This document shows, one piece after another, positions 8,925 through 16,694 of a DNA stretch of 54,569 nt (positions are counted from its first letter, which is position 1; the number at the start of each line of letters is the position of its first letter). A program made the position numbers and the translations under genes. The stretch lies in the NCBI GenBank assembly GCA_937943575.1, contig CALEAV010000037.1:1-54569 (forward strand), in the 5' to 3' direction. The DNA is from an uncultured bacterium. GTDB taxonomy: Bacteria > Desulfobacterota > Desulfobaccia > Desulfobaccales > 0-14-0-80-60-11. Under the pieces are notes generated by a model that saw only the letters and a program-made list of their open reading frames with translations, searched no databases and was not told the DNA's origin.

Positions 8925-10064
8925 ATGCTCACTTTATGCTTCATCCTGTGGCTGGCGTCTCTGGCCTATCAGGCGGGGGCCTGGGTGTGTCTGCGGCGCT
9001 TTTTTGCGCTCTCCCCCCCGGCCGCCGCGGCCTCGGGCCCCGGGGTGACGGTGTTCAAGCCGGTGAAGGGCTGGGAGCCGGGCGCCCGGGAGTGCCTGGA
9101 GAGCTTTCTGACCCAACGCTATCGCCCCTATGAGGTGCTCTTCGGGGTGGCGGACCCGGAGGACCCGGCCCTGCCGCACCTGCGGGAGCTGGCGGCCACC
9201 CATCCGGGGGTGACGGTGGTGGTGTGCCCGGAAGACCGGGGCCGCAACCCCAAGGTGAGCATCCTCCAGCAACTGGCCCCCCTGGCCCGCTATGACCTCA
9301 TGGTTATTGCCGATGCCGATGTGCGGGTGGGGGCGGATTTCCTGGCCGTGGCGGCGGCCGCCCTGGCCCGGCCGGGGATGGGCCTGGTCTCCTGCCCCTA
9401 TCGGGCCTGCGAGCCCCGCACGTTGGGGGCAGCCCTGGAAAGCCTCACCATTGCCGGGGATTTCATCCCCTCGGTCACGGTGGCCCGGTGTCTCCAGGGG
9501 GTGGATTTCGCCCTGGGCGCGGCCATGGCCTTCACCCGCCGGGCGTACGAGGCCATGGGCGGCTTTGCCCCCTTGGCGGACCATCTGGCGGATGATTACC
9601 AGTTGGGGCATCGCATCCGCCGGGCCGGCTTTCAGGTGGATCTGTTGCCGTATGTGGTGGAGACCGGGGCCCCCGCCATGGGCCTGAAGGACTATGTGCT
9701 GCACCAGCTCCGCTGGAGCCGCACCTACCGGGTCTGCCGGCCCAAGGGGTATCTGGCCTATGGCGTTACCCACATCATGATGTTTGCCCTTGGGGCGTGG
9801 TGGCTCAGTGGCTGGGCAGGCTGGGGTGCCCTGCTGGTGGCCGCCACCCTGATGCTGCGCCTGGGGCTGAGCTGGGACGCCCTGAGGCGGTGCCTGCGGG
9901 GGAGGCTTCCGGGGCACGCATGGCTGCTGGTGCCGGTGAAGGACCTGCTGGCCGTGGGATTTTGGTTTCTCAGCTTTCTGGGAAATACCGTCACTTGGCG
10001 CGGCCGGCGTTTCCGGCTGATGCCGGACGGGCGACTGGAGCCCCTCCCGGCGGCGTCAACCTGA
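8925..10064 (+). CDS. GT21-family glycosyltransferase (ceramide glucosyltransferase/HpnI-like)
   Basis: A 379-aa membrane glycosyltransferase with an N-terminal hydrophobic anchor, a GT-A catalytic domain and two or three C-terminal membrane spans. The family D motifs are visible: FKPVKG near 45, D130-A-D132 metal-binding motif, D223/D224 in ADDYQLGH, and HQLRW at 260-264 in place of the (Q/R)xxRW motif. Bacterial members include HpnI, which adds N-acetylglucosamine to bacteriohopanetetrol, and glycosphingolipid synthases. No other hopanoid (hpn) or sphingolipid gene is visible, so the acceptor lipid is unknown. Confidence 0.8.
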   Translation: MLTLCFILWLASLAYQAGAWVCLRRFFALSPPAAAASGPGVTVFKPVKGWEPGARECLESFLTQRYRPYEVLFGVADPEDPALPHLRELAATHPGVTVVVCPEDRGRNPKVSILQQLAPLARYDLMVIADADVRVGADFLAVAAAALARPGMGLVSCPYRACEPRTLGAALESLTIAGDFIPSVTVARCLQGVDFALGAAMAFTRRAYEAMGGFAPLADHLADDYQLGHRIRRAGFQVDLLPYVVETGAPAMGLKDYVLHQLRWSRTYRVCRPKGYLAYGVTHIMMFALGAWWLSGWAGWGALLVAATLMLRLGLSWDALRRCLRGRLPGHAWLLVPVKDLLAVGFWFLSFLGNTVTWRGRRFRLMPDGRLEPLPAAST

Positions 10065-10083
10065 TCCCCTGGCCCGCCAGCGG

Positions 10084-10114
10084 GCCGGCGGCACAACTTT
10101 AATGGGCCGCCGGC
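10084..10114 (+). terminator. GC hairpin between the GT21 gene and larB
   Basis: GCCGGCGGC (10084-10092) and GCCGCCGGC (10106-10114) form a perfect 9-bp stem after the GT21 stop. There is no T tract, so it may be a weak or Rho-assisted terminator, or only a structured spacer. Confidence 0.35.
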
Positions 10115-10153
10115 GGGCAGGAAGGGGTCGTCAGCCCGGGAACAGGCGTAACC

Positions 10154-10915
10154 ATGGATGCCACGCATATTGAGGACATCTTGAAGGAGGTGCAGGCCGG
10201 GCGCCTCACGGTGGCCGAGGCCATGGAGCACCTGCGGGCTTTGCCCTTTGAGGACCTGGGTTTTGCCCGGGTGGACCACCACCGCTCCCTGCGCCAGGGC
10301 TTCCCGGAGGTGGTGTTTGCGCCGGGGAAGGAGACGGCCCAGCTCAAGGCCATCCTGCACGCCCTGTGGGCCCGGTCGCCGCACGTGCTGGTGACCCGGC
10401 TGGCGGCGTCCCAGGCCGAGGAGCTGCGGGAGGATTTTCCGACGGCCGTCTATCATCCTGCTTGCGGAGCTCTCACCTTAAGTCGGGGGGAGATTCCGGA
10501 CCGGGGCCGGGGGCTGGTGCTGGTGCTCAGCGCCGGCACCTCCGACATCCCGGTGGCGGAAGAGGCGGCGGTCACCGCCCGCATCATGGGCAACCGGGTG
10601 GAGACCGTCTACGATTGCGGGGTGGCCGGGTTACACCGGCTTCTCTCATACCGCCACCTCTTCCGGGAGGCCGGGGTCCTGGTGGTGGTGGCCGGCATGG
10701 AGGGGGCCCTCCCCAGCGTGGTGGCCGGGCTGGTGGACCGGCCGGTGGTGGCGGTGCCCACCAGTATCGGCTATGGCGCCAGTTTCGGGGGCCTGGCGGC
10801 GCTTTTGGCCATGCTCAACTCCTGCGCCAACGGCGTGGCGGTGGTGAATATTGACAACGGCTTCGGGGCCGGCTATCTGGCGGCCCTGATCAATCGCAAG
10901 GAATGGGGAGACTGA
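10154..10915 (+). CDS. larB: Nickel-pincer cofactor biosynthesis protein LarB
   Basis: LarB carboxylates and hydrolyses nicotinic acid adenine dinucleotide to pyridinium-3,5-biscarboxylate mononucleotide, the first step to the nickel-pincer cofactor of lactate racemase and related LarA enzymes. The 253-aa length is typical. The N-terminal helical part carries the DLGFARVDHHRSLRQGFPEV signature. The C-terminal PurE/AIR-carboxylase-like domain includes SAGTSDIPVAEEAA, the conserved Cys in YDCGVAGLHRL and PTSIGYGASFGG. larA, larC and larE are not in the window. Confidence 0.93.
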   Translation: MDATHIEDILKEVQAGRLTVAEAMEHLRALPFEDLGFARVDHHRSLRQGFPEVVFAPGKETAQLKAILHALWARSPHVLVTRLAASQAEELREDFPTAVYHPACGALTLSRGEIPDRGRGLVLVLSAGTSDIPVAEEAAVTARIMGNRVETVYDCGVAGLHRLLSYRHLFREAGVLVVVAGMEGALPSVVAGLVDRPVVAVPTSIGYGASFGGLAALLAMLNSCANGVAVVNIDNGFGAGYLAALINRKEWGD

Positions 10916-10985
10916 GCAGCCGAAAGAGGCAAGGTATTCCGGTGTCCCAAGGGCGCCTGCGAGCCTTCGGCACTTCCACACGCCG

Positions 10986-12473
10986 ATGACGGAGCCGAGC
11001 GACCAATTCCAGCGAAGGAGGGCCAAGCCCCTGATCCGGGAGTGGCGGGGGGAGGCGGCCGGTTCCTGCCATCGGTATTTCCTGACCTCCGGGGAGCGCC
11101 CCGGGCCGTGGCCGGAGCGGCCGGAGGTGCGGGTGGAGGTGGCGGTGGTGGGGGCCGGGCTCTCCGGCCTCACCGCGGCCTACCATCTCCGGGACCGGGA
11201 AGTGGCGGTGCTGGAGGCCGGCCCACATCCCGGCGGGGTCTGCCTGACGGAGGACTATGAGGGCATCCCCTACCCTGCGGGTTCGGCCTACTCCTACTAT
11301 CCCTGGAACGAGGCCTGGGCCGCCTGGTATCGGGATCTGGGCCTCAACGTGGAGGGCGCGGTGGTGGAGCCTCCGGCCAGCGCCCTCCACTACCGGGGGC
11401 AGTGGTTTGCGGACTGTTACAGTGCCGCGGGGGTGCGGGGACTGCCATTCCCGCCGGCGGTGCGGGAGGGGCTGGCGCGCCTGGCGGAGGACCTGGCGGC
11501 CTGGGAGGAGGAGTGGGACCCCCTGGGGGAGGAGGGCTTCAGCCGCCCGGAGCTGGACCGGCTCACCTTGGCGGACTATCTGGAGCGGGAGCGGGGGCTG
11601 CCCCCGGTGGCCACCGCCTTTTTTGCCCCGTACTGCGCCTCCTGCCTGGGGGCCCTGCCCCACCAGGTGTCCGCCTGGGCGGGCTTGAGTTTTCTCATGT
11701 CGGAATTTTCCGCTTCGGCCCGGATCATTGCCTTTCCGGAGGGGAACGCCCGCCTGGTGGCGGCCCTGGTGGCGGCTCTGCCCCGGCCGCCGCTGTTGGG
11801 CCAGGTGGTGGTGGAACTGCACCCAGGCCGGGACCGGGTCCGGCTCCTGGCCCGGGGGGCAAGCGGGGAGGCGCTCTGCGTGGAGGCCCAGGCCGTGATC
11901 CTGGCGGGGGGCAAGTTCGCCATGCAGCACCTCCTGCCCCCGGAGAGCGGCTGGCAGGGGGAAGACTTCCGCCACTTCCGCTACAGCAGCTATGTGGTGG
12001 CGGCCCTGCTCGGCCCCCTGGAGATCCAGGCCCCGGGCTATGAAAACTGGGTGATGGAAGAGGAGGCCTTCTCGGATTTCATCCTCTCCCCCCGGGTGGC
12101 AGCGGCGGGAACCCTAAGGGCCATGGTGCTCTATGCGCCCCAGCCCTTCCCCACGGGCCGGCGGCAGCTCCTGGAGCAGCCGGCGGAGGCGCAGGCCCGG
12201 CGGCTCCTTGCGGCGGTGGCCCGGCGCTTTCCGGAAGCGGCGGCCGCGGTGGAGGAGGTGCGCCTCTACCGCTTCGGGCACGCCCAGGTGGTGCCGTATC
12301 CGGGTTTTCTTACCCTGCTCCGGCAGGAGGGCCGGCCCCGGCCGGTGAAAGGCCGCCTGATCCTGGCCCACTCCGATTTGGCGGGCCTGCCGTGCGTGGA
12401 GGCGGCCATCCTGGAGGGGCAGAGGGCGGCCCGGCGGGCCCGGGAGGTGCTGTCCCTGGGGGAAGGAAAATGA
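10986..12473 (+). CDS. FAD-dependent amine oxidase/phytoene desaturase-type oxidoreductase
   Basis: 495 aa. A Rossmann FAD-binding fold begins near residue 52 with VVGAGLSGLTAAYHL, followed by the Glu that contacts the FAD ribose (VLEAG) and GGVCLTED. The C-terminal FAD-binding segment resembles the amine oxidase family. An N-terminal leader of about 45 residues has no clear hydrophobic core, so the protein is probably cytoplasmic. Substrate unknown. It starts 70 bases after larB on the same strand; a functional link to the nickel cofactor pathway is only possible. Confidence 0.75.
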   Translation: MTEPSDQFQRRRAKPLIREWRGEAAGSCHRYFLTSGERPGPWPERPEVRVEVAVVGAGLSGLTAAYHLRDREVAVLEAGPHPGGVCLTEDYEGIPYPAGSAYSYYPWNEAWAAWYRDLGLNVEGAVVEPPASALHYRGQWFADCYSAAGVRGLPFPPAVREGLARLAEDLAAWEEEWDPLGEEGFSRPELDRLTLADYLERERGLPPVATAFFAPYCASCLGALPHQVSAWAGLSFLMSEFSASARIIAFPEGNARLVAALVAALPRPPLLGQVVVELHPGRDRVRLLARGASGEALCVEAQAVILAGGKFAMQHLLPPESGWQGEDFRHFRYSSYVVAALLGPLEIQAPGYENWVMEEEAFSDFILSPRVAAAGTLRAMVLYAPQPFPTGRRQLLEQPAEAQARRLLAAVARRFPEAAAAVEEVRLYRFGHAQVVPYPGFLTLLRQEGRPRPVKGRLILAHSDLAGLPCVEAAILEGQRAARRAREVLSLGEGK

Positions 12474-12691
12474 GACGGACGGGGGGAGGGGTGCCGGGAC
12501 TGCGGATTTCCGCCCCCTGTGGCCCAGGGCAATCAAAGCCTTGGCCGGGTAAAGGGGGAGCTTGGGGGTGGGGACACCCCCCGGCCCTGCTCCCGGGGTC
12601 ACAAATCCATGGAACGCCACCAACCACCGACACTGCTGCCGCACCCCTCCCCCGGGAGGGGCGGCCACCTCACAGCCGGGGACACGACACG

Positions 12692-12979
12692 ATGGCCCAT
12701 GTCAGTTCGGTGACGCCCCCGACTTGGGAGCAGCTGCACGAGAGTTACGAGCAGGTGAAAAGGATCATCCAGGCGGAGGATTTCTGGGAGCGGGTGCCGG
12801 AGCAGGCCCGGGAGTTCTCGCCGGAAAACCTGGAAAATCTGGTGAAATTCGCCTATTTCGCCGGCTTCATTGACATGAGCCGGGTGCTGCGCCTGCTGTT
12901 TCTCGGGAAGCAGGACCGAGGGCCGCTGCTGCAGAAGTGGTATGAGCAGATAAGGCGGGACGGCTGCTGGCTGTGCTGA
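12692..12979 (+). CDS. Uncharacterised 95-aa protein with C-terminal CWLC
   Basis: A helical, soluble-looking protein that starts at ATG 12692 and ends in GCWLC. The terminal Cys pair could bind metal or be modified, but it does not match a recognised motif. The central segment ENLVKFAYFAGFIDMSRVLRLLF is amphipathic. No good ribosome site is seen, and the frame stays open upstream to 12392 without recognisable content. No family is recognised. Confidence 0.5.
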   Translation: MAHVSSVTPPTWEQLHESYEQVKRIIQAEDFWERVPEQAREFSPENLENLVKFAYFAGFIDMSRVLRLLFLGKQDRGPLLQKWYEQIRRDGCWLC

Positions 12980-13229
12980 CGGCCGCGCTCGGGACCGGCT
13001 TTTCCCGGGAGTCTCTCAGGCGGCCCTCTCCAAGGTCTGCCCGCCCGGCTCTGATCCCGGCCGCCTCTTCCCGGGAGGGCCCCCCAGGAGGGCGGGCCGA
13101 AACCGGGCCTCCCCTGGGGCCGGCAGGGCCCTGCCCCATGCCCGCCGGGTGGCGTCCGGCTGGGGGTCCCTCTCCTTCGGCTTCCGGCGTGCCCTCTTCC
13201 GGAGGGGGCGGGGCACCGCCCTCAGGGCC

Positions 13230-13433
13230 TTAAATCAGGGGCTTTTCCTTTTTGGCCTCCAGGACGCCCCGCAGGCGGTCCCGCTCCTTGACGGCTTCGG
13301 CCAGCTCGGCCTCCAGCCGGCTCCACTCCGGGGAGGGCTCGCCCCGCTCCCGGAAGCTTTGCAGCTGCTTTTCCAGCTCCTCCACCCGCCGGGTGAGGCG
13401 GTAGAGCTCCTGGGCCAGATACTTGATGGACAT
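13230..13433 (-). CDS. Small coiled-coil protein (67 aa)
   Basis: Almost the entire protein is a heptad-rich helix: hydrophobic positions recur through YLAQELYRLTRRVEELEKQL and again around LEAELAEAVKERDRLRGVL, with a break at GEPSPEW. This suggests a helical hairpin or oligomerisation module. GGGAAACGCC precedes the ATG. It is followed upstream on the same strand by the sensor kinase gene after about 120 bases. Function unknown. Confidence 0.6.
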   Translation of the reverse strand: MSIKYLAQELYRLTRRVEELEKQLQSFRERGEPSPEWSRLEAELAEAVKERDRLRGVLEAKKEKPLI

Positions 13434-13556
13434 GGCGTTTCCCGGGTCAGGCAGTGGGCTGGGGCTAGGCCGGGGCTCCCCTTTTTCGGCTTTCCCTGGG
13501 CAGGAAAGGCCGGCCGGAGCGGCTCCTCCGGGGGACCCGGCCGGCGCCGGATGGCG

Positions 13557-14945
13557 TCAGGCGGTGGCGGCCCCCTGGACGTCCCCGCCCCTCAGCCTGG
13601 CTGCAAAGGGGGCTTCCGAGACCTCCATCATGGGCAGGATGAAATAAAAATTGTTGCCGCCGGCGGTGGGTTCATAGCCCACCTGGCCGCCGTGGGTCTC
13701 GATGACGTTGCGCACAAAATAGAGGCCCCGGCCGGTGCCCACCTCGCCATTGACATTGTGGCCCCGGTAGCCCTCCTCAAAGATGTAGGGCACATCCTGC
13801 GGCGGAATATGGGGGCCGGTGGAAAAGACGTTGAACTTGCAGCCGTGCTTCCCCGGCCCGAAATAGTCCCGCAGGATCTCCCGCCCGAAAGAAATGTATT
13901 TGCGGCCCTCGTGGTTGGGGCGGGTGTATTTCACCGCGTTGGAAAAGAGGTTGGCATATACCTGGGCCATGAGGCCCTTGTCCACGGACAGGAGGATCTC
14001 CTCATCGGGCACCCCCCCCAGGGCCACGTCAATCTCGATGCCCCGCTCTCTCAGGCGGGGGAGGAAGAGCTGCAACTGGGGCTGGATGATGTCGCTCATC
14101 ACCCGGTGGGGCCGCCGCCGCAGCACCAGTTGGCCCCGCTGGAAGTGGGAGGGCCGGAAGAGGGACTCGATGAACAGGCTGATGCCCTTGTATTGCTGCT
14201 CCAGGGTGTGGTAATCCTCCTTCAGGCCCTGGATGAGGTTGCGGAAGGTCACCTGGGCCTCCGGAAATTTCCCGCATTTTTCGGCGCGCACCTCACAGGC
14301 GCACTCCAGTTCCTCCAGGGTGCGGATCTTGTCCCGGAGATGGCGCAGATACAGGCTTAAAGTGATATTGGGGACGATGACATTGTGCTCAATATCCGCC
14401 ACCAGGCTGTTGATAAAGCGGATGTGCTGGATGTTCTGCCAGTAGATCACCTTGGAGTGCAGGTTGTAGCCCAGCCGGTTGGCGTATTTCTCCAGGAAGA
14501 AGCGATTGTGTTCCGTAAGGGCGGAGGCGGGGGCGACCTCCAGCATGCCGATGAGCTGCTCCTTGGCGTAAAAGGGCAGGCGCTCCACCAGGAGGAGGTT
14601 GCCCCGGATGGGAACCAGCCAGGCATCGTCGACCCCGTAGGCCTGACCGGCCAGCTGGATGCGGGCGGGGGCCAAGGGGCGGTGGGGCAGGACCCCCTCC
14701 CGGCTGTCCACCACTGTCTCCAGCCGGCCGTCCTGGCGCAGAAGGTAGAGGCGGGTCTCCCAGCCGAAGAATTCCTTCAGGACGGTCACCGCCACCCGGT
14801 AAAAGTTGTCCAGGGTTTCGTATTCCTGGGCCAGGTCAAAGAAGGTCTTCAGGGCGTCGTTTTCCAGTTCCGTGAAACGGTATTCCTGGAAGGACTGCCG
14901 TTTTTCCCTCACCCGGGCGGCGATTTTGTCCAAATCGGGGGGCAT
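13557..14945 (-). CDS. Sensor histidine kinase-like protein with divergent dimerisation domain
   Basis: 462 aa and no membrane segment, so cytoplasmic. Residues of roughly 40-190 look like a GAF-type sensor region. The C-terminal HATPase_c domain has an N box (NLFSNAVKYT), an F-box-like IFEEGYRG and a G2 box (GTGRGLYFVRNV). The G1 box is atypical: NVFSTGPHIP replaces DxGxG. The only candidate phospho-acceptor is His in ADIEHNVIVPN, which does not match a standard HisKA sequence. No response regulator is adjacent. ATG 14945 is preferred to an in-frame start at 15011, which adds a basic, unconserved leader. Confidence 0.75.
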   Translation of the reverse strand: MPPDLDKIAARVREKRQSFQEYRFTELENDALKTFFDLAQEYETLDNFYRVAVTVLKEFFGWETRLYLLRQDGRLETVVDSREGVLPHRPLAPARIQLAGQAYGVDDAWLVPIRGNLLLVERLPFYAKEQLIGMLEVAPASALTEHNRFFLEKYANRLGYNLHSKVIYWQNIQHIRFINSLVADIEHNVIVPNITLSLYLRHLRDKIRTLEELECACEVRAEKCGKFPEAQVTFRNLIQGLKEDYHTLEQQYKGISLFIESLFRPSHFQRGQLVLRRRPHRVMSDIIQPQLQLFLPRLRERGIEIDVALGGVPDEEILLSVDKGLMAQVYANLFSNAVKYTRPNHEGRKYISFGREILRDYFGPGKHGCKFNVFSTGPHIPPQDVPYIFEEGYRGHNVNGEVGTGRGLYFVRNVIETHGGQVGYEPTAGGNNFYFILPMMEVSEAPFAARLRGGDVQGAATA

Positions 14946-15058
14946 AGGATGTCGGCTCTCAGGGGTTCGCCGGCACGGCGGCCGGAGTTTTCGTGTCGCT
15001 GACGCCGTCATGGCCGCGGCGGCAGCCTTGCCCCCGGCAGGGTGGTGCAGCGCCGGTC

Positions 15059-15619
15059 TCAGGCCGTGCGGGCGTAGCGGCGCAGCCCCTCGTCATACAG
15101 ATCCCGGCCGGCACAGTCGTTGATGACGATGGTGGGCAGATCCTCCACCACCAGGCGGTGGATGGCCTCCGGCCCCAGATCCTCGAAGGCCACCACCTCC
15201 GCCTGCCGGATGCATTGGGAGATGAGGGCCCCGGCCCCGCCGGTGGCTCCCAGATACACCGCCTGGTATTCCTTCAGGGCGGCGATGACCTCGGGGCTGC
15301 GGCGGCCCTTGCCGATCATGGCCTTGAGGCCCAGCCGGAGCAGGGTGGGGGTGTAGACATCCATGCGGGTGGCGGTGGTGGGGCCGGCGGCGCCGATGAC
15401 CCGGCCGGGGCGGGCCGGCGAAGGCCCCACATAGTAGAGGATCTGGCCCTGCAGGTCCACCGGCAGGGGCTGACCCGCGGCCAGCAAGTCCATGAGCCGC
15501 CGGTGGGCGGCATCCCGGGCGGTGTAGATCACCCCGCTCACCAGCACCCGGTCGCCGATCTCCAGGGCACAGACATCGGCGGCGGTGAGGGGGGGCGTCA
15601 ACCGGACCTCTTTGGACAT
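15059..15619 (-). CDS. Fumarate hydratase class I, beta subunit
   Basis: Small subunit of the two-subunit, oxygen-sensitive 4Fe-4S fumarase (or L(+)-tartrate dehydratase type) that interconverts fumarate and malate. It carries GDRVLVSGVIYTARDAAHRR near the N-terminus, GAAGPTTATRMD, and KGRRSPEV in the substrate-binding region. 186 aa is normal. It follows the alpha subunit after a 49-base gap on the same strand. The fumarase or tartrate dehydratase assignment cannot be settled from sequence alone; fumarase is favoured in a sulfate reducer. Confidence 0.92.
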   Translation of the reverse strand: MSKEVRLTPPLTAADVCALEIGDRVLVSGVIYTARDAAHRRLMDLLAAGQPLPVDLQGQILYYVGPSPARPGRVIGAAGPTTATRMDVYTPTLLRLGLKAMIGKGRRSPEVIAALKEYQAVYLGATGGAGALISQCIRQAEVVAFEDLGPEAIHRLVVEDLPTIVINDCAGRDLYDEGLRRYARTA

Positions 15620-15668
15620 ATTTCCCTCGAGTCAGTCATCTCTCCTGTCGGCCGCCGAAGGCTGGACT

Positions 15669-16508
15669 TCAGAGCTCCACCTCCCGGTGCCGGGAGGAGT
15701 GGCACTGGATATTCACCGCCACCGGCAGACTGGCGATGTGGCAGGGCTGCAGGAGGATGTGCACCCCCAGGGCGGTGAGGCGGCCTCCCAGCCCCTGGGG
15801 GCCGATCCCCAGGTCGTTGATGGCCTTGAGCAGTTCCTCCTCCCGGGCCGCCAAATCCGGGTCCGGGTTTTGGCTCCCCAGCTCCCGGAGGAGGGATTTT
15901 TTGGCCAGGAGGGCGGCGCGCTCGAAGTTGCCCCCGATGCCCACCCCGACGATGTAGGGGGGGCAGGCGTTGGGCCCCGCCTCCCGCACGGTGCCGACCA
16001 CCGCCTCCTTGATGCCCTCCCAGCCCTGGGCCGGCTTGAGCATGAAGAGGCGGCTCATGTTTTCGCTGCCCCCGCCCTTGGGCACCACCCAGAGCTTGAG
16101 GCGGTCGCCGGGGACGATCTCGGTGTGGATCACCGCCGGGGTGTTGTCGCCGGTGTTGGTGCGGGTGAGGGGATGGCAGACGGACTTGCGCAGATAGCCC
16201 TCCTGGTAGCCCTGGCGCACGCCCTCCTGCAGGGCCGCCTCGAAGTCCCCGCCCACAATGTGCACTTCCTGGCCCACCTCGGCGAAGATGACGGTGAGCC
16301 CGCAGTCCTGGCAGAGGGGGACGCACTCTGTCTCGGCAATCCTGGCGTTGTCGATGAGCTGGCGGAAGATCTCCCGGCCGCTGGCGGACTCCTCCTCGGC
16401 CAGGCCGCGCCGGAAGGCGGCCAGAAGATCCGGGCCGATGACATAATTGGCGGTGATGGCGGCCTGCCTGACGGCCGCGATGATGTCACTCACATGGAGG
16501 TCACGCAT
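15669..16508 (-). CDS. Fumarate hydratase class I, alpha subunit
   Basis: Large subunit carrying the catalytic 4Fe-4S cluster. Conserved cysteines appear in PLCQDCG, GPNACPP and near the C-terminus in NIQCHSSRHREVEL. The KGGGSENMSRLFML substrate segment and RTNTGDNTPA are typical of the family. 279 aa is the usual length for split class I fumarases. It forms an operon with the beta subunit and probably serves the C4 branch of central carbon metabolism. Confidence 0.93.
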   Translation of the reverse strand: MRDLHVSDIIAAVRQAAITANYVIGPDLLAAFRRGLAEEESASGREIFRQLIDNARIAETECVPLCQDCGLTVIFAEVGQEVHIVGGDFEAALQEGVRQGYQEGYLRKSVCHPLTRTNTGDNTPAVIHTEIVPGDRLKLWVVPKGGGSENMSRLFMLKPAQGWEGIKEAVVGTVREAGPNACPPYIVGVGIGGNFERAALLAKKSLLRELGSQNPDPDLAAREEELLKAINDLGIGPQGLGGRLTALGVHILLQPCHIASLPVAVNIQCHSSRHREVEL

Positions 16509-16694
16509 GGAAGTTCAGGCCTCGTCAATGACTAAAGCGGGCGGGAGGCAACGGTTTGGGAGGGGGGAGATGCCGTCCCGGACGTGGTGCCGGCAGGACC
16601 GGCTTCCCCACCGGGGCCCCCTGTGTCGGTTCCCCCCTCTTTGGCCGTCGGCTGTCTCATTCCACTGTAACCGAAGCAGAGGGGCAAGGCAAGC

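Noticed and set aside
12392-12691. Upstream extension of the 95-aa CWLC protein
   Set aside because: It overlaps the end of the FAD oxidoreductase gene and translates to low-complexity Gly/Pro-rich sequence.
12980-13229. Possible small gene between the CWLC protein and the coiled-coil gene
   Set aside because: Both strands give only short Pro/Gly/Arg-rich frames without ribosome sites.
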